A DNA stretch of 64,000 bases from JAEUKH01 sp964447205. GTDB taxonomy: Bacteria; Myxococcota_A; Polyangia; Polyangiales; Ga0077539. The stretch covers positions 62,001-126,000 of the forward strand of contig CAYUSB010000018.1 of assembly GCA_964447205.1 (NCBI GenBank), written 5' to 3'. The position numbers and the translations under genes are program-made. Below the pieces are notes generated by a model, which was not told the DNA's origin, searched no databases, and saw only the letters and a list, made by a program, of their open reading frames with translations. Below are positions 40,969 through 48,257 of the stretch, piece by piece (position 1 is the first letter of the stretch; every line of letters begins with the position of its first letter).

Positions 40969-42695
40969 ACTCCCAGGCAGGCCACCCCTCCCAGCGCAGC
41001 GAACCGAGCGTCCCTCTGCTCGACGCCTCGCGCTTCGAGATGCTGGAGGCCATCGGGTCGGGGGGGATGGGCACGGTGTACCGGGCCTTGCAGCGTTCGG
41101 TCGACCGGTATGTGGCGGTGAAGATGCTGGCCCCGGAGCACGCGGCCAACGCCTCGGGGCTGGGGCGTTTCGTGCGGGAGGCCAACGCCATCGCGCGGCT
41201 CAACCACCCCAACATCGTCCAGTTGATTGACTTCGGCCGCGACCCCGCCAGCGGCAACATGCTCCTGGTGATGGAGCTCTTGGAGGGCGAGTCGCTGCGG
41301 GCCCTGATGCGCCGCGAGCAACGCCTGAGCCCCGACCGGGCCGTGTACGTGGCCGTCCAGTGCCTCAACGCGTTGCGGGCCGCCCACGCCTCCGGGGTCA
41401 TCCACCGCGACCTCAAACCCGAGAACATCTTCATCCATCGGGTGGGCGACGACGATCACGTCAAGGTGCTTGACTTCGGGGTGGCCAAGCTCACCGAGAA
41501 CGAGGTCGGGGAGAACACTACGCAAGGTTCGCTCGTGGGCACCCTGCGCTACATGGCCCCCGAGCAGATCGCGGGCGAGACCCCCGACCTGCGCATCGAC
41601 GTGTACGCCATGGGGATGCTGCTCTACGAGATGCTCACGGGCACGATGCCCTACGACACCCGCGACCGGTACAACCTCCTGCGGGCCATCATCGCCGACC
41701 CCCCGCGGCCCATCCTGGAGGTCGATCCGGGCCTGAGCCCCGACCTGGCCGATGTGGTGATGCGGGCCATCGACAAGGGGGCCTCGGCCCGGTGGCAGAC
41801 CGCCGACGCGTTTCGTCGGGCCCTCATGCCCCACCTGGGAGAGTCCCACGCCCAGATCCAAAACCTCTCCGACGCCTCGGGGCGCTTCCGTCACCCGGGT
41901 TTCGCGGGTCCTCAGGGCGGGGACGTGTCGTCGGGGGTCGTGCGGTCGGGGTCGTTCTCGGGGCCCTACCCTGCGGGGCCGGGCATGACCCGCTCGGAGC
42001 GGCCGCGGCCCCTGTCGGGGGCGTACCCGGGGGCGGGGGCCAATGTCGACTCGGAGGTTCTGCGGGGGGCCATGCAGCAGGCCATCGCCCCGTCGTCGCC
42101 GCATGGGCACACCCTCCAGGCCGAGGCCGCGCCCTCGCGGCTCCCGTGGTTGCTGCTCGGGGGGGTGGTGGTGCTGGCGCTCCTGGGCGGAGCGGCCCTG
42201 CGTCTGGCGACCGGGTCGACCCGCATCGAGGCCGTGCCCGCGGCCCGCGAGCCCGCCCCGTCGACCACGCGGGTGTTGTCCCCCGCGGCCCCGGTGGCGC
42301 CGGTTGCGCCCGTGGTGCCCGTGGTGCCCCAGGGCCCGGCGGTCGCGACGCGGATGGTGCTTTTGTCGACCACGCCTCCCGGGGCCCGGGTGATCGACCC
42401 GCACACCCAGGACGAGCTCTGCGCGCAGACTCCGTGTGCGGTTCCGGTTCCGGCGACGGGGAATCGGGCGGTGCGGGTGCTGCTTGGGACGGCCTCCCTC
42501 GACGCCCTGCTCGAGCCCGGGACCCCCGCCACGGCCCTCGACCTGCGGGCCCTCGTGGCGGCCACCGACCCGCCCGCGGGACCGCAGGGCGCGACGGCCC
42601 CGGCGCGGCGGCGGTCGGGCTCCCGCGGGGGCGGGCGCGAGCGTGAGCGCGAAGACGACATCCCGATGCTGCTCCCGTCGGGGGGCGGGGGGTAG
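40965..42695 (+). CDS. Transmembrane Ser/Thr protein kinase (PknB-like)
   Basis: A 576-residue kinase. The catalytic domain (about 23-290) has the glycine loop IGSGGMGTVYRA, VAVKML (ATP-binding Lys), HRDLKPENIF (catalytic loop), DFGVAK (metal-binding Asp), GTLRYMAPEQ and DVYAMGMLLYEMLTGTMPY. A Gly/Ser/Pro-rich juxtamembrane linker leads to one membrane helix near 393-413 (LPWLLLGGVVVLALLGG). The extracytoplasmic part is Pro/Val-rich and ends with a PEGA-like small domain (LLSTTPPGARVIDP) and an Arg-rich tail. All catalytic residues are present. The start overlaps the TPR gene stop. It may phosphorylate cytoplasmic targets in response to the two exported proteins encoded upstream. Confidence 0.94.
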   Translation: MNSQAGHPSQRSEPSVPLLDASRFEMLEAIGSGGMGTVYRALQRSVDRYVAVKMLAPEHAANASGLGRFVREANAIARLNHPNIVQLIDFGRDPASGNMLLVMELLEGESLRALMRREQRLSPDRAVYVAVQCLNALRAAHASGVIHRDLKPENIFIHRVGDDDHVKVLDFGVAKLTENEVGENTTQGSLVGTLRYMAPEQIAGETPDLRIDVYAMGMLLYEMLTGTMPYDTRDRYNLLRAIIADPPRPILEVDPGLSPDLADVVMRAIDKGASARWQTADAFRRALMPHLGESHAQIQNLSDASGRFRHPGFAGPQGGDVSSGVVRSGSFSGPYPAGPGMTRSERPRPLSGAYPGAGANVDSEVLRGAMQQAIAPSSPHGHTLQAEAAPSRLPWLLLGGVVVLALLGGAALRLATGSTRIEAVPAAREPAPSTTRVLSPAAPVAPVAPVVPVVPQGPAVATRMVLLSTTPPGARVIDPHTQDELCAQTPCAVPVPATGNRAVRVLLGTASLDALLEPGTPATALDLRALVAATDPPAGPQGATAPARRRSGSRGGGREREREDDIPMLLPSGGGG

Positions 42696-42700
42696 CCCTG

Positions 42701-42759
42701 CCCCAGAGCGCGGGTTTGAAACCCGCCCCTACCGAGTCGGAAGACTCAGGCCAGGGAGA
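42701..42759. repeat. 59-bp dispersed repeat, copy 1, with palindrome
   Basis: It lies six bases after the Ser/Thr kinase stop. It matches the copy at 43165-43223 at 55 of 59 positions in the same orientation. Positions 42708-42728 form a near-perfect 21-base palindrome of GC-rich arms around TTTGAAA (one mismatch in the left arm), REP-like and able to form a hairpin in either strand; it could also end the kinase transcript. Confidence 0.85.
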
Positions 42760-42767
42760 TACCAGAC

Positions 42768-43145
42768 ATGCAACGAGTACTCATCGTCGATTACGGCGAA
42801 CTTCAGGCTGTCAGCATTCCGTTCGACACCCCCTTCACGGTGGCATTTCATCGCTCTCCGAGCGACACCGCGCCGCCGCTTTCTTTGATCGAGCAAGCTG
42901 AGGGCGGCGAGTTCGTGCTCCGGCTTGAGCACTTTGACAGAGACTGTGACGGCGTTGCCATTGTAAAAACCAAGGATTGCGAGAACGTCCTTTCGGAACC
43001 AGGCTGCGCTTGGGGTTCTGTGGTCAACGTCAGCGATATCGTGCACGCTGTTCTGTGCCGGGGTAAGATGAAAGTGATCATCACCTGGTGGCAGAGTACC
43101 GAGGGATCTGCCCCACAGGTGGTCATTTTTCAGCGTCAGGAGTGA
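42768..43145 (+). CDS. Orphan hypothetical protein between two repeats
   Basis: A 125-residue predicted soluble protein starting MQRVLIVDYGELQAVSIPFD, with alternating beta-like segments (FVLRLEHFDRDCDGVAIVKT, MKVIITWWQSTEGSAPQVVI) and four cysteines. GGGAG nine bases before ATG 42768 supports translation. Its base composition is clearly AT-richer than the neighbours and its codon use lacks the strong third-position G/C bias. It is enclosed by two 59-bp direct repeats, so it looks like a recent insertion. No family recognised. An overlapping opposite-strand frame (42729-43046) is considered less likely. Confidence 0.6.
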   Translation: MQRVLIVDYGELQAVSIPFDTPFTVAFHRSPSDTAPPLSLIEQAEGGEFVLRLEHFDRDCDGVAIVKTKDCENVLSEPGCAWGSVVNVSDIVHAVLCRGKMKVIITWWQSTEGSAPQVVIFQRQE

Positions 43146-43164
43146 TCGACTTCATCCTGCGCTT

Positions 43165-43223
43165 CCCCAGAGGGCGGGTTTGAAACCCGCCCCTACCGAG
43201 TTGGAAGATTCAGACCAGGGAGA
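43165..43223. repeat. 59-bp dispersed repeat, copy 2, with perfect palindrome
   Basis: This second copy, in direct orientation, starts 20 bases after the orphan gene. Positions 43172-43192 are a perfect palindrome: 10-base arms ending in TTT and AAA around a single central G. Together with copy 1 it brackets the orphan gene. The element has no coding capacity and looks like a REP or small non-autonomous repeat. Confidence 0.85.
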
Positions 43224-43326
43224 ATCACGAGACAGGGCTGCAACCAGGGTCTCTGAAGTCGCCGTAGAGGCGTATTTCAAACAAGCCATCTGGATTCGTG
43301 CACCGGATCCGACGTCACGCCCGCTT

Positions 43327-43901
43327 CCGCGCGCCCCTCTCCCTCCCGGGAAAGGGTCTCCGCAGGTCGAAGAGTCGATTACATTTGTTAGGATCTCCGG
43401 AAGACGTCTGCAACACATAGCAACCCCGCAGGGGCGGAGTCCCTCGCCCGGGAGGACTGAGGTTTACCCACGGATTCTTCTTGCTCTGTCGGCGTGGAAG
43501 CGAATCGGTGCCCCCGAGCTACAGCGACGGCCAGCACCCGACGGCCCTCACCCAATACTGTTCGCACGTCACCCATCTACCCTCTCCCGTGACCGGGAGA
43601 GGGTACGGTTGTACCGTAAGAATAGAGTAGGTGAGCCGATATGCCACTGCTCCTTCGATTTTCATGACAGGAGGGAACCCTCTCCCGGTTACGGGAGAGG
43701 GTAGATGGGTAACGCACGAACAGGATGGGGTGAGGGCCGTCGGGCCTGGCGCCATCCTCCACGATCTGGGCACGATTTCGCGCGACGCAGGACGCGGCCG
43801 ATCCGTAAGGAGCCTCTCGGCCGGGGAGGGATGCCGAACGCAGCCAAACGCAAGACATTTCCGTGGATAAACCTCAGCCCGGGAGGGAGAGGGACGCGCG
43901 G
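43327..43901. repeat. Outer inverted repeat, left arm interrupted
   Basis: Two left segments (43327-43350 and 43457-43474) pair in inverted orientation with two right segments (43878-43901 and 43860-43877), matching at 23 of 24 and 17 of 18 positions. The right segments are contiguous while the left ones are separated by 106 bases, as if sequence had been inserted into the left arm. The element encloses the MITE-like unit at 43537-43744. Confidence 0.7.
43537..43744. mobile_element. MITE-like element with 67-bp terminal inverted repeats
   Basis: Arms 43537-43603 and 43678-43744 are inverted copies identical at 61 of 67 positions, around a 74-bp core (43604-43677). The inner end of each arm is itself a short palindrome built on CCCTCTCCCG and CGGGAGAGGG. 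There is no coding capacity. The structure fits a non-autonomous palindromic element moved by an enzyme encoded elsewhere. No target-site duplication was identified. Confidence 0.65.
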
Positions 43902-43982
43902 CAGCGAGGGTGAGGTTCCCCCCCCTTCCCCCACGCCGGTGTCGCCCGGCCCCGGCTTCTGCTAGGCATCGCCCACCGTCTG

Positions 43983-46439
43983 ATGGCTCCCCCCTCCCCT
44001 TCGCGGCGCTCTGGCGCCACCGTGGTCCTCGGCCTCGTCGCGGGCACCCTCGGCTTCGTCAACCTCCTGCAAGCCCTGCGGGCCTGGGACGTCGAGGGCA
44101 ACACCCGCAACCTCGCCGCCGACGCGGTCCGGGTCGAGCGCGCTGGCCACGGGGGCCGACTCGCCCGCACCCCGGGCTTCGGCGCCGAAGCCCTCGCCCT
44201 CGCCCTCGAATCCGCCACCGAACCCACCCGCCGCGGTCAACGCGCCTCGGCCACCCTCTTCGAAGGCCTCGCCGCCGCCACCATGGCCGCCGCGGGCGAG
44301 GTGGTCATGCGCGGACACACTGGCCCCGTCCACGCCCTCGCGGCCTCCCGCGACGGCGCTCGGGTCCTCTCCGGCGGGGCAGACGGCACCGTGCGGGTCT
44401 GGGACGGCGCCACGGGGGCCCTCCTCGAGACCCTCCAGGCACACACCGGCCCCGTCCTCGGGGTCGCCCTCTCCGCCGACGCCACCGCCGCCGCGAGCGT
44501 AGGCGCAGACCGCCGACTGCACCTGTGGGCCCTCGGGCGCGGGGCCGCCCGGTCCGTCGCAGCGCCCATGGCCCACGACGACCTGCCCACCCTCGTGCGC
44601 ATGGCCGACGACGGGGCGACCGTGCTCACCGCCGGCCGCGACCACCGGGCCCGCCTCTGGAATGCCCGCACCGGAGCCCCCGGCCCCACCCTCGACACCG
44701 TCGCAGGCTGGGTCGAGTCCGCCGCCCTCTCCCCCGACGGAACCCGCGTGCTCACCGGCGGGGCCGACAACCTCGTGCGGGTCTGGGACGCCCGCTCCGG
44801 GGCCTCGCTCCACACCCTTACGGGACACACCGCGGGGGTCCTCTCGGTGTCCTTCGTGGGCGACGGGAGCCGCGTCCTCTCCGGGGGCCGCGACCGCTCG
44901 GCCCGCCTGTGGAACCTCGCCGACGGCACCGCCCGCACCCTGGAGGGCCCGCGGGGTACGGTGCGTTTCGCCCTCGCCGACCCCGCCGCCACGCGGATCG
45001 TGACCGCAGGCAGCGACGGCCTCCCCATGCTCTGGGAGGTCGAGGGGGCGAGGCTCTACGCCACCCTCGGGGGCCACGCCGACGGCATCACCGACGCCCG
45101 GCTCCTCGACCGCGGCCGCACCGTACTCACCGCCTCGTCCGACGGAACCCTACGCCGCTGGAGCGTCGAGACAGGTCAACCGATGGACGTTCTGCGCGGG
45201 CACATCGGCCCCGTCCGGGCCCTGGCGGTGGGCGAAGGAGCCGACGGAGACGGACCCGACGGAGACGGACCGGCCGTCTTCTCCGCGGGCGACGACGGGA
45301 CCGTACGGCGCTGGCTCCCGCGATGCGACGCCGCCGTGGCGGTGCTCCGGGGCCATCACGAACCCCTGTGCACTGTGACCTTTTCGCCCGACGGGCGTCG
45401 GGTTCTCAGCGGGGCCTGGGACGGAGACGGGCGCCTGTGGGCCCTGCCTGAAGGGACCCCCGTGGCCACCCTGGAGGGTCACGAAGACCGGGTCTTCGCG
45501 GCGACGTTTTCGCCCGACGGTCGACGCATCGTGACCGGGAGCGCCGACCAGCGGGCCCGTCTCTGGTCGTCCGACGGGGGCTTCGAGCGCTCGCTCCCGG
45601 GCCACGCGGGCTGGGTCTTCTCCGCCGTCTGGTCGCCCGACGGGGCCCACCTCGCCACGGCCAGCGTCGACGGCACCGCCCGCCTCTGGAACGCCCGCGG
45701 CGGAGCCCACGAACGCACCCTCACGGGTCACGCGGGCCCCCTCCGGGCCCTGGCCTTCAGCCCCAACGGGACCCGCCTCGCCACCGCCGGGGTCGACGGG
45801 ACGGCCCGGGTCTGGGACGTGGCCACGGGGCGGTCTCTGAGCGTCCTGCGGGGCCATCGTGGGGCCGTCAACGCCCTGGCCTGGGCCCCCGAAGGGTTTC
45901 GCCTCCTCACCGCGGGAGAAGACGGCACGGGGAGGTTGTACGACGCCGTCACGGGACGACCCCTCGCCGAGCTGGCCGACGACCCCGCCCGCCCGCCGGG
46001 GCCGTTGACCGCGGCCCGGTTTGCACCCACCGGACCCTTCCTGGTCCTGGCTTCGGAGGACGGGGCCGCACGGGTCTACAACGCCACCAGCGCCCGGCAC
46101 CTGGCTACGCTTCGGGGGCACCTCGGGGCCGTGCTCGACGCGCGGTTCTCGCCCGACGGGGCCCACGTCGCGACCGTAAGCGCCGACGGGACGGCGCGGC
46201 TCTGGGTCGGGACCACGGGAGACCCCCTGGCCGTCTATGCCGGTCACCGCGGGGCTGTACGGACCCTGAGTTTTTCGCCCGACGGAGACCTCCTGGCCAC
46301 CGGGGGGGACGACGGGGTGGTGCGGGTGGTTCCGGCTTCGTTGCGGGGGTTTGTGGCGCGGGGGTGCGGGCTGTTGCGGGGCCCCGCGGCGCGGACTCTG
46401 CGCGCGGGCTGCGACCGGGCCCGGGCCGCCCGCCCCTGA
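43983..46439 (+). CDS. Membrane-anchored WD40-repeat protein
   Basis: An 818-residue protein. One N-terminal helix (ATVVLGLVAGTLGFVNLLQAL) is followed by a short helical region and then about 16 WD40 repeats from residue 105 to near the C-terminus, each of the type GH.G.V..LAFSPDG..L.TAG.DGTARLWD. Sixteen blades suggest two beta-propellers. In myxobacteria such N-termini often belong to larger WD40 proteins carrying kinase or STAND ATPase domains; here only the anchor and propellers remain, so it may be a scaffold. ATG 43983 has no clear ribosome-binding site; TAGGCA lies 14 bases upstream. Partners unknown. Confidence 0.9.
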   Translation: MAPPSPSRRSGATVVLGLVAGTLGFVNLLQALRAWDVEGNTRNLAADAVRVERAGHGGRLARTPGFGAEALALALESATEPTRRGQRASATLFEGLAAATMAAAGEVVMRGHTGPVHALAASRDGARVLSGGADGTVRVWDGATGALLETLQAHTGPVLGVALSADATAAASVGADRRLHLWALGRGAARSVAAPMAHDDLPTLVRMADDGATVLTAGRDHRARLWNARTGAPGPTLDTVAGWVESAALSPDGTRVLTGGADNLVRVWDARSGASLHTLTGHTAGVLSVSFVGDGSRVLSGGRDRSARLWNLADGTARTLEGPRGTVRFALADPAATRIVTAGSDGLPMLWEVEGARLYATLGGHADGITDARLLDRGRTVLTASSDGTLRRWSVETGQPMDVLRGHIGPVRALAVGEGADGDGPDGDGPAVFSAGDDGTVRRWLPRCDAAVAVLRGHHEPLCTVTFSPDGRRVLSGAWDGDGRLWALPEGTPVATLEGHEDRVFAATFSPDGRRIVTGSADQRARLWSSDGGFERSLPGHAGWVFSAVWSPDGAHLATASVDGTARLWNARGGAHERTLTGHAGPLRALAFSPNGTRLATAGVDGTARVWDVATGRSLSVLRGHRGAVNALAWAPEGFRLLTAGEDGTGRLYDAVTGRPLAELADDPARPPGPLTAARFAPTGPFLVLASEDGAARVYNATSARHLATLRGHLGAVLDARFSPDGAHVATVSADGTARLWVGTTGDPLAVYAGHRGAVRTLSFSPDGDLLATGGDDGVVRVVPASLRGFVARGCGLLRGPAARTLRAGCDRARAARP

Positions 46440-46490
46440 GGAGGGGGATTGACTCTGCCACCGTTCGGGGCGAGCGTCCCGGTCACCGCC

Positions 46491-47492
46491 ATGACACAGA
46501 CCGCAATCCTTGGGGTGGGCCACTACGTGCCCTCGCGCGTCGTCACCAACCACGACCTCGCCAAGATGTTCGCCACCAGCGACGAGTGGATCGTCCAGCG
46601 CAGCGGGATCCGCGAGCGCCGCTTCATCGAGCACGACGGGATCGGCCCGAGCGACCTCGCCGTCCCCGCCGCCCAGATGGCCTGCGCGCGGGCCGGGGTC
46701 GAGGTCTCCGAGATCGACGCCATCATCTTCGCGACCCTCTCGCCCGACGTGTTCTTCCCCGGGTCGGGGTGTTTCCTCGGGCACAAGCTCGGCCTCAAGG
46801 GCGTGCCCGCCCTCGACGTGCGCAACCAGTGCTCGGGGTTCCTCTACGGCCTGTCCGTAGCCGACGCCTGGATCCGCTGCGGGATGTACCGCAGGGTCCT
46901 CCTGGTGGGGGCCGAGGTGCACTCGACGGGGCTCGACTTCAGCGACGCCGGCCGCGACGTGGCCGTCCTCTTCGGCGACGGAGCCGGGGCCGTGGTCCTC
47001 GGGCCGACCGAGGTGGAAGGCCGGGGGGTTCACTCGGTGGTGATCCATGCCGACGGGGCGGGGGCCCAGGACCTCTGGATCGAGGCCCCGGCCTCGCGCT
47101 CGGCCCCCGACCGCCTCACCTCGGCCATGCTCGACGAGCGCCGCCACTTCCCCCAGATGAACGGCAAGCAGGTCTTCCGCTGGGCCACCGACAAGATGCC
47201 CGAGGCCTCCCACGAGGCCCTGGCCAGGGCCGGGCGCACCCTCGGCCAGGTCGACCTCTTCGTGCCCCACCAGGCCAACCTCCGCATCAACGAGTACGTG
47301 GCCCGCAAGCTCGACCTGCCCATGGAGAAGGTCGTCACCACCCTCGACCGGTACGGAAACACCACCGCGGCCTCGATCCCCCTGTCCCTCTCCGAGGCCT
47401 GGGGCGACGGACGGGCCAAAGAGGGCAACACCCTCCTCTTCGCCGCCTTCGGCTCGGGCTACACCTGGGGCGCCGCGGTCGTCACCCTGTAG
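46491..47492 (+). CDS. fabH: 3-oxoacyl-[acyl-carrier-protein] synthase III family protein
   Basis: A 333-residue thiolase-fold enzyme. The KAS III triad is visible: Cys114 in VRNQCSGFLYGL, His260 in VPHQANLRI and Asn290 in YGNTTAASIP. FGDGAGAVVL and the C-terminal FGSGYTWGAAVV are also typical. FabH condenses acetyl-CoA or branched acyl-CoA with malonyl-ACP to start fatty acid synthesis. It is not beside acpP, fabD or fabG, so a specialised chain-initiating or secondary-metabolite role cannot be excluded. ATG 46491 begins at the family N-terminus; an upstream in-frame start at 46449 would add 14 unrelated residues. It converges on the phosphatase gene with three bases between stops. Confidence 0.9.
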   Translation: MTQTAILGVGHYVPSRVVTNHDLAKMFATSDEWIVQRSGIRERRFIEHDGIGPSDLAVPAAQMACARAGVEVSEIDAIIFATLSPDVFFPGSGCFLGHKLGLKGVPALDVRNQCSGFLYGLSVADAWIRCGMYRRVLLVGAEVHSTGLDFSDAGRDVAVLFGDGAGAVVLGPTEVEGRGVHSVVIHADGAGAQDLWIEAPASRSAPDRLTSAMLDERRHFPQMNGKQVFRWATDKMPEASHEALARAGRTLGQVDLFVPHQANLRINEYVARKLDLPMEKVVTTLDRYGNTTAASIPLSLSEAWGDGRAKEGNTLLFAAFGSGYTWGAAVVTL

Positions 47493-47495
47493 TCG

Positions 47496-48257
47496 TCACC
47501 CCCCGCGGTTGCCCGGCTTCTTGTCGCCCGGCGCCACGGCGGCCGCGTCGAGCACCCTCCGCGGCCCGTCGACCCACAAGCGCCGCACCCCGTCGGCCCC
47601 GACCAGGCGCTCAAGCACCCCGAGGGCCTCCTGAAGTACGGGGACATCCGCGGGTTTGTGCGCGTCGGAGCACGCGGCCACGTACTTGCCCGCCGCGAGG
47701 AACCGCGTGGCCGCAGCCTGGGCCCGCCGCCCGTAGGCCCCGACCAGGGACATCGTGTCGAGGACGGGCCACACCCCGGCCCCGAGGAGCTCTTCGAGGC
47801 GCTCGTCGCTCTGCTGGATGGGGACATACCGCTCAGGGTGGGCCAGAACGGGACGAACCCCCGATCGGGCCATCCGCCAGAGCTGGAGCTCGATCCGCAG
47901 GGGGATGGCGTCGTACGCGAACTCGACCAGGGCCGCCCCCCCGCCTGGGTACGTCAGGGCCTCGCCCCGGGCCAGGAGGTCGCGCAGGACGTCGTCAAAC
48001 ATATGCTCCCCCGCGAGCTCGAGGTGGGGCAGCGGGGTGCCCGCAGCCCGGGCCGCGTCGAGGGCAACCCCGAGCACCGCGTGGGCGGCCGCGCGGGAGG
48101 CCTGGCGGTTGTCCCACACCCCCGGGCGCACGTGGGGAGTGGCCACCACGGTCTCGATCCCGAGCGAACGTAGCCCCGCGAGCAGGCTCACTCCCTCCTC
48201 CGCGGTGCGGACCCCGTCGTCGATCCCGGGCAGGGGGTGGCAGTGCAGGTCGATCAT
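47496..48257 (-). CDS. CpsB/YwqE-type tyrosine-protein phosphatase (PHP fold)
   Basis: A 253-residue metal-dependent PHP-domain protein. IDLHCHPLPGIDDG (metal-binding His5 and His7), ATPHVRPGVW, LAHPERY and CSDAHKP are the metal-ligand motifs of the CpsB/CapC/YwqE family, which dephosphorylates bacterial tyrosine kinases controlling polysaccharide export. No capsule gene or BY-kinase is near. The ATG at 48257 overlaps the histidine kinase stop as ATGA, so it is translationally coupled to a signalling gene. The C-terminal Gly/Asn/Lys-rich tail is variable. Confidence 0.9.
   Translation of the reverse strand: MIDLHCHPLPGIDDGVRTAEEGVSLLAGLRSLGIETVVATPHVRPGVWDNRQASRAAAHAVLGVALDAARAAGTPLPHLELAGEHMFDDVLRDLLARGEALTYPGGGAALVEFAYDAIPLRIELQLWRMARSGVRPVLAHPERYVPIQQSDERLEELLGAGVWPVLDTMSLVGAYGRRAQAAATRFLAAGKYVAACSDAHKPADVPVLQEALGVLERLVGADGVRRLWVDGPRRVLDAAAVAPGDKKPGNRGG

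Larger units (their letters stand above)
43224..43982. other. Gene-free repeat island
   Basis: About 760 bases hold no credible gene. Frames on both strands are short, overlap one another and translate the inverted repeats. The content is nested inverted repeats (listed separately) plus short unique stretches of lower GC content than the chromosome around them. Confidence 0.7.

Noticed and set aside
42729..43046. A 105-codon minus-strand frame overlapping the orphan gene.
   Set aside because: It runs into the repeat and lacks a ribosome-binding site, while the plus-strand frame has GGGAG at good spacing.
43388..43965. Several 60-94 codon frames in the repeat island.
   Set aside because: They translate the inverted repeats in different frames and strands, overlap each other and lack ribosome-binding sites.
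43146..43982. Insertion sequence or transposase remnant.
   Set aside because: No transposase-like reading frame was found; only palindromic repeats without coding capacity are present.
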